Below, one piece after another: positions 30,530 to 40,743 of a stretch of DNA of 64,000 bases. Location: assembly GCA_963576725.1 (NCBI GenBank), contig OY755252.1, forward strand, positions 42,053,552-42,117,551, written 5' to 3'. Every line of letters starts with the position of its first letter. Position 1 is the stretch's first letter. The DNA comes from Azorinus chamasolen (lineage: Eukaryota > Mollusca > Bivalvia > Cardiida > Solecurtidae). The notes under the pieces were generated by a model. It was not told the origin of the DNA, made no database searches, and saw only the letters and a list, made by a program, of their open reading frames with translations. Position numbers and translations under genes: made by a program.

Positions 30530-30782
30530 TATTAGCTCATAAATACACCTTTTCAAGCATTTGCAAACAGAGTAGACCCAGATCAGACGGCTCCTATTAT
30601 GGAGTCCTATAGGAGTCATCTGATTAGGGTCTGCTCTGTTTGCTTTTGACATGATATAGATCTGATTCTACAGTTTTTGACAAAGCAAAAATTCCCTATA
30701 AAAGTTATCATTACAAATTGAGCTAATAAATATTCATGTGGACAATATTTCTTATATGAATACTGAACAGGGAAAGGGTTAA
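30530..30782 (-). mobile_element. hpB/hpB2 MITE with duplicated tip
   Basis: The left end is eroded. The hairpin has an extra gctcctattatggagtcc before the normal tip. It ends aacagggaaagggttaa. Confidence 0.74.
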
Positions 30783-31017
30783 TGCATGAGATCAATAATG
30801 TCTGAAAATTTGTCTGTATGCTTCGTTTTACAATTATCGTTTTCCGTTTATTTTCAGTTTCAGTTTCAGAAAGTTTTAGTTATAATTGAAATGTTTTATT
30901 CAGTGTCTCATCTTGATACCACTTGTTTCAAATGTCACCATGCATTCTCACCTTGTCCTTTGAATGCAACAAACAAGTGGGCTGAGCTTTCAGAGCAAAA
31001 TATAAATATGCATTCTC
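30783..31017. other. no recognised feature
   Basis: An open frame here runs on into the hpD element and has no family likeness. Not called as a gene. Confidence 0.4.
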
Positions 31018-31178
31018 CAGAGCAACAGATAACTTTGTGTTACAATATACATATACTAATATCATCATTTCTCCACCAAACCCTATGTTGTGAATATAAG
31101 TGGTCACAACATAGGGTTTGGTGGAAAAATGAAGAAGTTATTCTTGAAAATGTTTTAAGCATCTTATCTGGAGCTCTG
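31018..31178. mobile_element. hpD MITE, hairpin centre deleted
   Basis: It runs from cagagcaacagataac to ttatctggagctctg. The palindrome arms are directly joined by gaatataagtgg. Confidence 0.77.
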
Positions 31179-31189
31179 TCGTACTTGGA

Positions 31190-31324
31190 TACAAAAATTG
31201 CCATTTCTTCGCTAGATCCTATGTTGTGACCATTCTTTAGAATCATCTTAAAGGAGCTTTCTGCATTTCTTTTGCCCTGTATTAAACAACCACCTGCTTT
31301 TTAAAAACAACTTTGTTCAATAAA
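31190..31324. mobile_element. hpD and hpE fragments
   Basis: An hpD left arm (cttcgctagatcctatgttg ... tttagaatcatctta) joins an hpE right half (aaggagctttctgcatttc ... ttaaacaaccacctgct). Confidence 0.55.
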
Positions 31325-31558
31325 TTAACCCATTCCCTCATAGGCTGTTTTTAGTTCCAACCACTTTGAATAAATCTATCGAAAAGGAGCATTAGCTAGA
31401 GAAAAGGAAATTTTTAGAATTGCACTGTAGTTTTGAAACCATTGTGATAAATAGAACATTTGCTCCTATAGGAGCAAATGCTCTATTTATCGCAGTGGTA
31501 TCACATAGTGAGTTTTAGAGAGTCGTCAAAAGTCGTCTATATCAGGGAATGGGTTTAA
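31325..31558 (+). mobile_element. hpA MITE, complete
   Basis: A TTAA-to-TTAA element of 234 bp with tip gctcctataggagc and a few unpaired arm changes. Confidence 0.89.
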
Positions 31559-31653
31559 ATGGTTGCGCAGGCTAGGTTCTTCAAAAGTGCTTGAGAACAC
31601 AGTACCAGCAGACATCTAGTTTTGTAGATGACAATTAATTGCCATTAGAAGAG

Positions 31654-31850
31654 TTAACCCTTTGAATGCAGGAAACCAGGGCACTGGCATTGGCAAACAC
31701 TGTAGATGCAGATTAGTGAGGACTCCTAGAGGAACCTTAGTCTGATTGGCATCTCTGCATTGTTTGTTGACATTCAAAGTCCTGTCAAATATTATACCCT
31801 TTCATGCTGAATGAACTTTTTGTTATTGAACGATGATATATCAGTCAACT
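31654..31850 (+). mobile_element. hpG MITE
   Basis: It starts ttaaccctttgaatgcagg. The hairpin is degenerate (actcctagaggaaccttagt). The right end is unclear. Confidence 0.65.
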
Positions 31851-31992
31851 ACTACTATAAAATAGAATCATATGGAGATTTTTAGCCATTGGATCCATTT
31901 GTAATTATAAAGGAAAAACAGTAGTGTGGTATTGAAGGTGAAATCTGTAATACTAATATCTTAAAAGCCTAGTAATTGGATGACTGAGCATG

Positions 31993-32242
31993 TTAACCCT
32001 TCGCTTGCTGAATTTTAAAATACATTTCTCCTTCTTTACCCATGCCCTGTTGTATAATTACATATATCTTCACTGTGTACACGTATTGCGCTGTGCAATC
32101 ACTGCTGTGGAGTGCACTGGTTGCACAATCAACTTGTAAATAGTGCAGACCCTGATGAGACAGCTCCTGCAGGAGCTGTCTCATCTGGGTCTTCACTTTT
32201 TACAGGTAGGTATATTGACGTGAATAGCAAGCGAAGGGTTAA
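31993..32242 (+). mobile_element. hpC MITE, copy 2
   Basis: An intact TTAA-to-TTAA 250-bp copy from ttaacccttcgcttgctg to gcaagcgaagggttaa, nearly identical to the copies at 37717 and 63320. Confidence 0.93.
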
Positions 32243-32297
32243 TGGGGGAAAATGCAGATTGATTTTACCATGAGAGATTATCAAGGAGTTTGTAATG

Positions 32298-32740
32298 TTA
32301 ACCCTCAGCAATATTCAGTTATCCCTTTCCCTCATAGGCTATTTTTAGATCCAACCTCTTTGAATAAATCTACCCAAAAGGTCAGCAAGGAAACTTATAG
32401 AATTTTGTAGTTTGAAACCATTGTGATAAATAGAGAATTTTCTCCTATAGGAGCAAATTCTCTATTTATCACAATGGTTTCAACAGGTGACTTTTAAAGA
32501 GGCATAGAAAGGCGTATTTATGGAGGAAAGGGTTAAGAAATAATGACTGTAGATATCAATTAGCTCAATCTTATAATGGTATCATGAAGCAGGAAGGGTT
32601 TGACTATGGCAGAGACTGTAGAATCAGTCCTACAAGCAAGCAGAGCAGACTCTCACTTGACAGCTCCTATGGGAGCCATCTGATCTTGGATTTCTCTTTT
32701 TTGCACTTTTCATTGAAAGGCATCTATAATTTGGTTTGGT
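32298..32740 (+). mobile_element. hpB MITE interrupted by hpA
   Basis: The left end ttaaccctcagcaatattcag is followed by the hpA insert, then gaaataatgactgtagatat and the hairpin (cagctcctatgggagcc). Removing the insert restores the normal hpB order. Confidence 0.75.
32319..32535 (+). mobile_element. hpA MITE nested in hpB, palindrome variant
   Basis: It starts ttatccctttccctc and ends gaaagggttaa. The palindrome carries gagaattt in both arms in place of gagcattt, a mirrored C-to-A change, plus one unpaired change. Confidence 0.87.
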
Positions 32741-32769
32741 TTTTATCGGGTTTAATGTCATTCTAACAG

Positions 32770-32985
32770 TATTTCAGTCATCATCACGACGTCTAGCTAT
32801 GTGCATGGAACAAATTGCATTGATTCGTGCACAGAAGAACATCAAAGTAGAACCACTGGCCTACCACAAGCCAGCTGGAATGCTTCCTCACATGAAAAAT
32901 CCAAATGCCCAGACCGGGATTCAAACCCACAGTGGTGAGGGGCTAAGTGATCGTAGAAAAGCATCTACGAGGGAAGAGGCTAAAT
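32770..32985 (-). mobile_element. antisense SINE remnant that mimics an exon
   Basis: Read on the minus strand it shows a B-box-like gtgggtttgaatcccgg, then gtgaggaagcattccagctg and ggccagtggttctac. This is a SINE-like body I recall from molluscs, and the 6100-6222 remnant shares its later part. On the + strand it happens to be open between a tatttcag and a gtgagg, which imitates an internal exon. Confidence 0.6.
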
Positions 32986-33019
32986 GTTGAATATTCAAAG
33001 TGGAATGGCTTGTCAGTCT

Positions 33020-33221
33020 TTAACCCTTACAATGCTGAATTTTCTAATGGACTATTCCTAAGTTGAAACCGGTCGAGCTTATGGTAAATATTTAGGGATT
33101 TTTCTAAAGAAAAGTGTAATATGACAAACAGTGCAGACCCTGATGAGAGGAGCCCTTTTATCTGGGTCTACACTGTTTGCATAGGATATTAGTGACTCGT
33201 GTCCCGCACTGTAAGGGTTAA
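33020..33221 (+). mobile_element. hpH MITE, complete
   Basis: A TTAA-to-TTAA element of 202 bp. Hairpin arms cagtgcagaccctgatgag / ttatctgggtctacactg; the tip has lost the left cctc. Confidence 0.85.
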
Positions 33222-33257
33222 TTGTAGCATCAATTCAGTAAGTGGCCCATTGAGTAA

Positions 33258-33427
33258 TTAGCGGCCTCCTATATATAAGAGTTGTCTGATCAGGGGTCTG
33301 CTCTGTTTGCTTTTGACATGATTTAGATTTGATTCTACAGTTTTTGTCAAAGAAAAAAACATCCCCTTGAACATATTCATGATGTCATTATGTCTTACAT
33401 GAACATTGGACAGGGAACTCTAAGGGT
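33258..33427 (-). mobile_element. hpB/hpB2 MITE, left arm lost
   Basis: It begins within the tip (gcggcctcctatatataag) and ends ggacagggaactctaaggg. Confidence 0.65.
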
Positions 33428-33654
33428 TCAACCTGTGAATGGGGTAGACTGAGAGTCCTAATATTTAGTATGAATATGGTAATCAATCCATTCAATGTTT
33501 ATTTGAACGGTAGAATGGTTAGATAGTTCAAAATAAATTTTGTGGATTGCCAAATGTTCCCTAATAGCAGATGACATTTTTACATGTAAAAATTAGATAT
33601 CTTTAGCTCCAAAGTCAAAATCTCTCTGTAACTTGAAGATTAAATTTTCATTGT
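33428..33654. other. no recognised feature
   Basis: Short non-repetitive AT-rich stretch. Confidence 0.4.
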
Positions 33655-33858
33655 TTTACCTTTAAATACAGGAAAACAGTTTACTGGCATATGCAAACTG
33701 TGTAGAACCAGATCAGAGGGTTTCTAGAGGAACCCTCTGATCAGGGTCTGTACTGTGTGGCGAATTTCAAAATCCTCTTGTGAGTTATACCCTTTCATAC
33801 TGAAAGCACTGTATCTATTGAACATTTCTCTTTGAAACTCAGCGTTCAAAGAACTAAT
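33655..33858 (+). mobile_element. hpG MITE
   Basis: The hairpin ccagatcagagggtttctag ... aaccctctgatcagggtctg has a mirrored tip variant (gggtttctagaggaaccc). The left end is eroded; the right end is caaagaactaa. Confidence 0.76.
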
Positions 33859-34073
33859 GGTACAAGCCATTCATTATAAAAATATGTTGTGATTGTGCAG
33901 CTTTAAACTCCAGTTTAATGCACATGGTAGAGGTTAATCAGTGAAAGCTAGGAATGGCTGCTCATTGGTGCAATCCGATTTTAGCTGAACAACTACAAAA
34001 CATTTCAAGTCATGTATTGAAATACAGTAAACCTCCTCTAAAGTGACTACTTAATGAATAAAGATATGCATCT

Positions 34074-34297
34074 TTAACCCTTTCCCTCATATATAAACGT
34101 GTTTTCACGCATTTGCAAACAAAGTAGACCCAGATCAGACATCAGGGTCTGCTCTGTTTGCTAATAGAATTTGATAAATCTGTGTCTTTGCTTTCTAAAA
34201 GATCTACGTTCCAACTTCCTCATTTCTGTATATCTATTTTGTTAATGAATATTTAGCAGGTATTGAAATTTGGAATAAACATAGAACAAAATTTTAA
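34074..34297 (-). mobile_element. hpB2 MITE nested in hpE
   Basis: It starts ttaaccctttccctcatat. The hairpin tip is deleted. Towards the end ggaataaacatagaac runs directly into the next hpB. Confidence 0.75.
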
Positions 34298-34526
34298 TGA
34301 CGTCATGAATATTAATTAGATTAATTGTTATTATAATAGCATAATTATTGAGAAATATGATTTTTTGGCTGTGGCAGATACTATTATAAGGGGCCATATC
34401 TGTATTATATCATAAGCAAATAGAGCAGACCCTGATTAGCTGGCTCCTATAGGAGCTATCTGGTCTGCGTCTACTTAGACTATTTGCAAAGGCATAGAAA
34501 GGCATATTTATGGAGTAAAGGGTTAA
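34298..34526 (+). mobile_element. hpB MITE nested in hpE
   Basis: Left end eroded (aatgacgtcatgaatatt); hairpin tip gctggctcctataggagct; ends tggagtaaagggttaa. Confidence 0.78.
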
Positions 34527-34598
34527 AAGCAGCTGGTTGCTTAATGCTGGACGAAAGTAATACGGAAAAGGAGCTTTCTGCATAACTGTCAACCTGCA

Positions 34599-34797
34599 TT
34601 AGCCCTTTCAACCATGACTTTGTAGAGTGGAATAGCCCACTGGTGTTTAACCATAAAGTACAGTCATTCAGTATGAAAAGATTAAACTTGCTAGAAAATT
34701 TTGAATGACAAACATAGCAGACCCTGATCAGACCAGGGCTCCTCTAAGAGCCCTCTGATCTGGGTCTGCACTGTTTTAACTGGGTTGAAAGAGCTAA
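34599..34797 (-). mobile_element. hpG MITE nested in hpE
   Basis: It starts ttagccctttcaacca and ends gttgaaagagctaa, both eroded TTAA ends. Hairpin tip gggctcctctaagagccc. Confidence 0.75.
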
Positions 34798-34980
34798 GCT
34801 GCCACAGTGTACCATCTGCGTTTAAGACCCTGGGCATTAGATTATTTTGTTTTGTGTGGAGGGGTTTTACTGTATTCATTTTGTTTGATTTGCCTACTAT
34901 CAAATGTACAGCTTACATCACGCACTGCACTCAGATCTATGTGTACTCATACCTTTTGAATGCTGCACTGGTAATATTAA

Positions 34981-35191
34981 TGATTTCCTTCATGAATATT
35001 TATGTGAGAAATAATGATATCATGAATATTAATTAGCTATATTTTTAATATAATATAGCATTATGAACACAGAATTTTTTATTGCCATGGCAGAAAATGT
35101 AGAATCAGATCTATATTATTTCATAAGGTGGAGCCATCTGAACTGGCGTATTATGTTTACAAAGGCATTATAAGGCATATCTAGGGAGTAA
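34981..35191 (+). mobile_element. hpB MITE, left hairpin arm lost
   Basis: It starts gatttccttcatgaatat. The hairpin left arm is deleted (cataaggtggagccatctg). The end is eroded (tctagggagtaa). Confidence 0.68.
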
Positions 35192-35612
35192 GATCAGGTA
35201 GCTCCTATATGAACTGTTTGATCAGGGTCTGCTCTGTTTTGTTATGATATAACCCTTTCCTCCATAAATACGCCTTTCTATGCCTCTGTAATAATCACTT
35301 CTTGAAACCATTGTGATAAATAGAGCATTTGCTCCTATAGGAGCAAATGCTCTATTTATCACAATGGTTTCAAACTACAAAGTTCTAAAAATTTCCTTTA
35401 CTCTAGTTAATGCTCCTTTTGGGTAGATTCATTCAAAGAAATTGGGTCTAACTATAGCCTATGAAGGAATGGGATAATAGAGATGATTTTACAGGTTTTA
35501 GTTTTACCACAGCCAAAAATTCCTGTGACCATGTGCTATTATAATAGTCTATCTAATTAATGTTCATGATGTCATCATCTTTCATGAATATTCATGGAAT
35601 AAAGGGTTATAT
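35192..35612 (-). mobile_element. hpB MITE interrupted by hpA
   Basis: The part agctcctatatgaactg ... gttatgat and the part tagagatgattttacagg ... catggaataaagggttat flank an hpA copy. The left arm is truncated. Confidence 0.75.
35249..35477 (-). mobile_element. hpA MITE nested in hpB
   Basis: A 229-bp element between two ATAA copies, apparently inserted at a variant of the TTAA target. Palindrome essentially perfect with tip gctcctataggagc. Confidence 0.88.
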
Positions 35613-36063
35613 GGTCCATAGTTGTATAATAGTCTATTCAGTATGAACATTAATGGTAAAATTTGTTGAAAACAATTTAAATGATACACAGGTCTTGATC
35701 AGAGAACTCCTGGATCAGCAAATATTTTCAGTAGCCCTGAATCAGGGCCAGTGTTAGTACATGTAATTGCTAGATAATTTGTTTGCCCGCATTCAACACA
35801 CTACATTTGTAATTATGTTGGCCAATGTAGTGAATGTACTTTTCAATGTGATTTTTAGTCAAGCGTGCAAGGTAAACTGACAGCCAATATTTCTATGCCA
35901 GTCAGTTTGATAAAAGCTTTTTTTGGGATAAAAGCTTTATTCTTTAAAATTACAATCTAAGTGTCAAATAATTCAGTTCAATATACAGATAGGATCCAGA
36001 CAAGGGGGTACTACAGATGTACTTGTTTGCAATGCTTTCCAAAGACACATAGCTAGCTAAAGA
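35613..36063. other. no recognised feature
   Basis: Unique AT-rich sequence. A weak hairpin remnant (ggtcttgatcagagaactc ... ctgaatcagggcc) near 35690-35755 may be an old hpG copy. Confidence 0.4.
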
Positions 36064-36205
36064 TTAATCGTTTGAATGTGAGAGACGAGGGTAATGATTT
36101 TGGCAAACATTGTGGACCCAGATCAGAGGGCTACTAGCTACTAGAGAAGCCCTCTGATCAGGGTCTGCACTGTTTGTTTTTGAAAATCTTCTTGCAAATT
36201 GACGC
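36064..36205 (+). mobile_element. hpG MITE
   Basis: It starts ttaatcgtttgaatgtg. The hairpin cccagatcagagggctac ... gccctctgatcagggtctg is preserved. Right spacer truncated. Confidence 0.72.
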
Positions 36206-36234
36206 CAGAATGGACTCTATAGTCGCCTCTATAG

Positions 36235-36421
36235 TTAACCCTTTCCCAGTTCTTTGTTTATTCTAAATTTCAATACCTACTGAATATTCATTAACAAAAT
36301 AGTTGTAATGAAATATGGAAGGTGGAACATTGTAGCCATTTTAGAAAGTAAAGAAACAGATCTGAACCCTTAGTACTCTGTTTGCAAATGTGTGAAAAGG
36401 TGTTTATGAAGGAAAGTGGTT
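36235..36421 (+). mobile_element. hpB2 MITE, hairpin deleted
   Basis: It starts ttaaccctttcccagttc. After acagatctgaacccttag it joins the last part of the right arm (tactctgtttgcaaatg), so the palindrome is lost. It ends gaaggaaagtggttat. Confidence 0.78.
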
Positions 36422-36673
36422 ATCACTGTTGAACAATTCCACTTTGAATATCCACTTTGAATATCCAGTATTCAATGGTTCAACCAGTGGGAATTCATGT
36501 CAGTATCTCAAAAATTGGACCAGTAAATTATTATGGTTTTGTAATGAGACATTGAACAGAGATGCATCATGGGAAGAGAGCACATGTGAATTAGACTCCA
36601 TTCGGTCACCATATTGAAATATTCCATCAGTCAGATTTGGATCGCAAACATTGTTACAGGTTACCAAGAATTC
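36422..36673. other. no recognised feature
   Basis: A 19-bp direct repeat (actttgaatatcca) occurs near 36439-36470; otherwise nothing recognised. Confidence 0.4.
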
Positions 36674-37110
36674 ACCTTTTACGCCATACATTACGCTTTT
36701 CTAAGTCTTTGCTAACATAGTAGACCCAGATCAGACAGCTCCTGTAGGAGCTGTCTGATCAGAGTCTGCTCTGTAAATTGCTTATGACATAATATAGATC
36801 TAATTCTACAGTTTCTGTCATGTTAAAAAGTTCCCTTATTCATGAAGCCACTACAACAATGCAGCTAATTAATGTTCACAGATCGAGATACGTAAATTTA
36901 AATATTTTCAAGAATAGCTGCTTTACATCTCAACCAAACCCTATACTGTGACCACTCTTTAGAATCGTCTCATATAGATGATTTTAAAGAGTGGTCGCAG
37001 TATCAGGTTTTGTGGAGAAATGATGATTTTAGTATTTGGGTGTGCACCGTTATCTGTAGCTCTGTATTCAGTGTGTCATTATTTTCTTACATGAATTCTC
37101 CTCAGGTAAT
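36674..37110 (-). mobile_element. hpB MITE interrupted by hpD
   Basis: The hairpin gatcagacagctcctgtag and its mirror is intact. The tail is split by hpD at 36879-37064 and resumes as ttcagtgtgtcattattttc. Confidence 0.78.
36879..37064. mobile_element. hpD MITE nested in hpB
   Basis: It runs from cagatcgagatacgtaa to ttatctgtagctctg. The flanks tgttca / tattca agree at 5 of 6 positions. The hairpin centre is cgtctcatatagatgat. Confidence 0.8.
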
Positions 37111-37349
37111 TATAAAGAGGTTAATTGTGGCTCTTGTGTCAATGCAAAAGGTACAAAAACATTTGAATTTGATTTGATATGTGATAAGCTGTAATTGCAA
37201 GGCTGTCTTGTATGCTGTTAAAAAAAACACCTCATCGAACAAGCTTCATCCATTAGCTAGAATTAGATTGCACAGTTACGTGTTGTGTAAAATTGTAAAA
37301 CTTTGACCATTATACTGGCTCATTAACCATTATAGTGCTAAGTGCAACC
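37111..37349. other. no recognised feature
   Basis: Short non-repetitive stretch. Confidence 0.4.
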
Positions 37350-37574
37350 TTAACCCTTTCCTCCATAGGCTATTTTTAAACCCAACCTCTTTGAATCCAC
37401 CCAAAAGGAGCATTTACTAGAGAAAAGTAAAATTTTAGAATTTTGTAGTACTGAAACCATTGTGATAAATAGAGCATTTGCTCCATAGGAGCAAATGCTC
37501 TATTTATCACAATGGTTTCAAGAAGTGACTATTATAGAGGCGTAGAAAGGTGTATTTATGGAGGAAAGGGTTAA
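37350..37574 (+). mobile_element. hpA MITE, complete
   Basis: A TTAA-to-TTAA element of 225 bp. Palindrome nearly perfect with short tip gctccataggagc. Confidence 0.9.
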
Positions 37575-37670
37575 TTACATTTGTAAACATTGTGGATCCA
37601 GATGAGATGCCGAGTAGCTTGGCATCTTATCAGGATTCAACCAGTTTGATACTAATGGATTATAGTTCTC
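37575..37670. mobile_element. hpF hairpin fragment
   Basis: Arms gtggatccagatgagatgcc and ggcatcttatcaggattc without the hpF ends. Confidence 0.6.
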
Positions 37671-38121
37671 TTAACCCTTTCAACACAGAATTTCAGGGTG
37701 GAATACCCAACAGTGGTTAACCCTTCGCTTGCTGAAAGTTAAAATACATTTCTCCTTCTTTACCCATGCCCTGTTGTATAATTACATATATCTTCACCGT
37801 GTACAAGTATTTCGCTATGCAATCACTGCTGTGGAGTGCACTGGTTTCACAATCAACTTGTAAATAGTGCAGACCCTGATGAGACAGCTCCTGCAGGAGC
37901 TGTCTCATCTGGGTCCTCACTATTTACAGGTACATATATTGACGTGAATAGCAAGCGAAGGGTTAATTATGGAGTCCACTCAGTATGAAAGGCTTGAACT
38001 AGAGGATTTTGAGTGACAAACACTATGGTGCAGACCCTGATCTGAGGGCTTCTATTGGAGCCCACTGATCTGGGTCTGCACAGTTTGCAAATGCCAGTGC
38101 CTGCGAGTCTCGCATTCAAAC
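37671..38121 (-). mobile_element. hpG MITE interrupted by hpC
   Basis: It starts ttaaccctttcaacacag, is split at TTAA by the hpC insert 37717-37966, and resumes ttatggagtccactcag with a normal hairpin (agggcttctattggagccc). Confidence 0.83.
37717..37966 (+). mobile_element. hpC MITE, copy 3, nested in hpG
   Basis: An intact 250-bp TTAA-to-TTAA copy inside an hpG element, so hpC inserted later than that hpG. Confidence 0.93.
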
Positions 38122-38196
38122 TTGGGCTCTTATTATGAAATCGGAGTTTGAGTTAAATTGTTTGAATATTAGATAGCTGAATTCTTATAATGATAT

Positions 38197-38440
38197 TAAC
38201 CATTTATTCCATGAATATTTATGTAAAAAATAATGATGTCATGAATATTAATTAGATGAATTTTTTATGATGAAATAATTATGTACACAGGAGATTTCGG
38301 TAAACTGGTACAAACTGTAGAGGCTAATCAAAATTAGCAGTCTCTGATCAGTCTCTGATCAGAATTGACACGTACATGGGTAACTGTTGTCTGATCAGGT
38401 TTCATCTCTGTGTTTGCAAATGCGTCAGATAACTCATTGG
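38197..38440 (+). mobile_element. hpB MITE, degenerate hairpin
   Basis: It starts ttaaccatttattccatg. The left arm is replaced by a direct repeat (agtctctgatcagtctctg). Right end eroded. Confidence 0.65.
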
Positions 38441-38489
38441 AATGATTTAATCTTGTACCTGATAGCGACACCTTTGATGCCTTAATGCA

Positions 38490-38689
38490 ACAGCATAGAC
38501 CTAATTCAGTCTGCTCCTGTTGGGAGCTGTCAGATCAGGGTCTGCTCTGTTTGCTTTTGGATTTATATAGATTTGATTCTACAGTTTCTGCTATGGCTAT
38601 GGCTATTAAACATCTGTGTTCATGTGCCATTTTAAAAGTTCAGCTGATGAACCTTCATTAATATATTAATATTAATAATGTAAAGCCTG
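38490..38689 (-). mobile_element. hpB MITE, left end eroded
   Basis: Hairpin tctgctcctgttgggagct ... gatcagggtctgctctg and the spacer gatttgattctacagtttc are present. Confidence 0.68.
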
Positions 38690-38938
38690 TTAACCCTTTC
38701 CCTCATGTAAACGTGTTTTCACGCATTTGCAAACAGAGTAGACCCAGATCAGACGGCTCCTAGAGGAGCCGTCGATTTGGGTCTGCTCTGTTTGCTGATA
38801 GAATTTGATAAACATGTTTCTTTACTTTCTCAAATGGCTACAATGTTCAACCTTCCATATTTCATTATAACTATTTTGTCCATGAATATTCAATAGGTAT
38901 CGAAATTTGGAATAAACACAGAACAGGGAATAGGTTAA
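38690..38938 (-). mobile_element. hpB2 MITE, complete
   Basis: A TTAA-to-TTAA element of 249 bp with tip ggctcctagaggagcc and ending aacagggaataggttaa. Confidence 0.88.
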
Positions 38939-38998
38939 AAAGACGATTCGAACGAGTAATCACAAAGTGAGTTGGGGTGATAAAAAAAGAACCAGGGT

Positions 38999-39229
38999 CC
39001 CAGATCATTTGGTTAGCTTAAAAGATTTTCAGGAATAGCACTTTTGTTTCTCCACCAAACCCGGTGGTTTGACCACACTTTAGAAACGTCTCTTCGAGCC
39101 GATTCTAATGAATGGTAACAACACAGGGTTTGGTGGAGAAATGATAATTTTAGTATTTTGTTTACATACCACTCCTCTCTTGATTGCTCTGAAAAACTGC
39201 TTCATCTGAAACTCCTTATCTGGAGCTGG
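38999..39229. mobile_element. hpD MITE, diverged
   Basis: Arms tttctccaccaaacccggtg and cagggtttggtggagaaat around tip gtctcttcgagcc. It ends ttatctggagctgg directly at the TTAA of the next hpA. Confidence 0.72.
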
Positions 39230-39461
39230 TTAACCGGCATTCCCTCATATTGACCACTTTTGACGACTCTGTAAAAGTCACTTTTATGAAACCATTGTGA
39301 TAAATAGAGCATTTGCTCCTATAGGAGCAAATGCTCTATTTATCACAATGGTTTCAAACTACAAAATTCTACAATTTTTCTTTTCTTTAGTTAATGCTCC
39401 TTTTCGGTTGATTTATTCAAAGAGGTTGGGTCTAAAAATAGCCTATGAGGTAATGGGTTAA
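39230..39461 (-). mobile_element. hpA MITE, complete
   Basis: A TTAA-to-TTAA element of 232 bp with an essentially perfect palindrome. Confidence 0.9.
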
Positions 39462-39727
39462 AAGCAATATTAAAGGATCATTCTGCAAGAATGTCCCCTG
39501 GTCTCGGCTTTTCTCGTATCAGTCTATATTATTGCTTTGCTTTGAAACGGTCTGCCAATAGATTCAATACAATTATGCTTCTTAGAAAAGTTTCCTGGCA
39601 CTTTGTCTCCTTGTTTTATGCAAAATCTATGTAAATCTTTGATTGCTTTGAGTGTATAATAAAATATCAGTCTTCAGAGACCATCAAAATGAAGTCTTAA
39701 TTCTGGAACTCCACAGCTAATGGTAGC
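39462..39727. other. no recognised feature
   Basis: Unique stretch without recognised coding or repeat signal. Confidence 0.4.
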
Positions 39728-39891
39728 TTAACTCATTCCTTAATAGGCTATCTTTAGAAACAATCTCTTTCAATAAATTACTAAAAAGGAGCATAAAAAA
39801 TTTCTTGGCAAAAGGAAATGTTTTAGAATTATGTTGTTTTGAAACCATTGTGAGAAATAATCTACATTTGTCATCATTTCTTACATGAATG
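39728..39891 (+). mobile_element. hpA left half joined to hpB tail
   Basis: An hpA left part (ttaactcattccttaatagg to gaaaccattgtgagaaata) switches to an hpB tail (tcatcatttcttacatgaat) that continues after the following hpC as tcaaggaaagggttaa (40143-40157). Confidence 0.68.
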
Positions 39892-40142
39892 TTAACCCTT
39901 CGCTTGCTAATCACCTCAATATACCTACCTGTAAATAGTGAAGACCCAGATGAGACAGCTCCTGCAGGAGCTGTCTCATCAGGGTCTGCACTATTTACAA
40001 ATGATTGTGCAACCAGTGCACTCCACAGCAGTGAATTTGCACAGCGAAATACTTGTATGCAGTGAAGATATATGTAATTATACAACAGGACATGGGTAAA
40101 GAAGGAGAAATGTATTTTAAAATTCAGGAAGCGAAGGGTTAA
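39892..40142 (-). mobile_element. hpC MITE, copy 4, nested in hpB tail
   Basis: A 251-bp TTAA-to-TTAA copy in reverse orientation. Tip gctcctgcaggagc. Confidence 0.92.
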
Positions 40143-40346
40143 TCAAGGAAAGGGTTAATTCTGGTCTTACTGTATTTGTTATTGCAAAACTATAAAACAA
40201 ATATATACCTACTGTATATGTCATAAATTGACAGAAACTCAAGTCAATCTGAAATTATAGGTAAAACACAAATTCTTTACTTGTGATTCATTTACTTCAC
40301 ATTTTCTTACCCTTTGCTGTGTAGATACACCTTTTTACGGCCTTTT

Positions 40347-40517
40347 TAACCCTTTGCTCATAAATACACCTTTCTGTGCTTTTACAAACAGAGTATACCC
40401 TGATCATATGGCTCCTATATCTTGCTGTATCTTTGAGACAATTCTAAAAAGTATGCATGCACCTTTTTCTACTGCTCTGTTACAGAAGCTGTACTATCTG
40501 GGTCTACACTGTGTGCA
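40347..40517. mobile_element. hpB and hpD fragments joined
   Basis: An hpB start (aaccctttgctcataaat ... gatcatatggctcctat) joins an hpD fragment (tttgagacaattctaaaaa ... tctactgctctg) and a hairpin right arm (ctatctgggtctacactg). Confidence 0.58.
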
Positions 40518-40743
40518 TTAATCCTTTACTCCATGAATATTAATGATGTCATGATTATTAATTAGATAAATTGTTATAATAGCACATGCATGATTGGCCA
40601 CAGATAAATTTAAAATAATATCTATATTATATCAAAAGTAAACAGAGCAAAACCTGAGCAGATGGCTCCTATAGGAGCCATATGATTAGGGTATACTCTG
40701 TTTGTAAAAGCACAGAAAGGTGTATTTAGGAGCAAAGGGTTAA
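40518..40743 (+). mobile_element. hpB MITE, complete
   Basis: A TTAA-to-TTAA element of 226 bp with tip atggctcctataggagccat. Confidence 0.86.

Larger units (their letters stand above)
34025..34872. mobile_element. hpE MITE expanded by three nested MITEs
   Basis: The left end cagtaaacctcctctaaag (preceded by TA) and right end ggaggggttttactg (followed by TA) bound an 848-bp segment. Between them lie an hpE interior (34527-34598 and 34798 on) and inserted hpB2, hpB and hpG copies. Without these it would be an ordinary hpE of about 200 bp. Confidence 0.72.

Noticed and set aside
30786..31229. 147-codon open frame
   Set aside because: Its second half is the hpD hairpin; the first half has no recognisable domain.
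31993..32242. Hairpins as terminators or microRNA genes
   Set aside because: The hairpins have transposon ends and target duplications and occur in many copies; small-RNA output is possible but not shown.
32736..32990. Possible internal exon (acceptor tatttcag, donor gtgagg, 52 open codons)
   Set aside because: The minus strand matches a molluscan SINE-like body, and the phase does not join kinesin exon 2.
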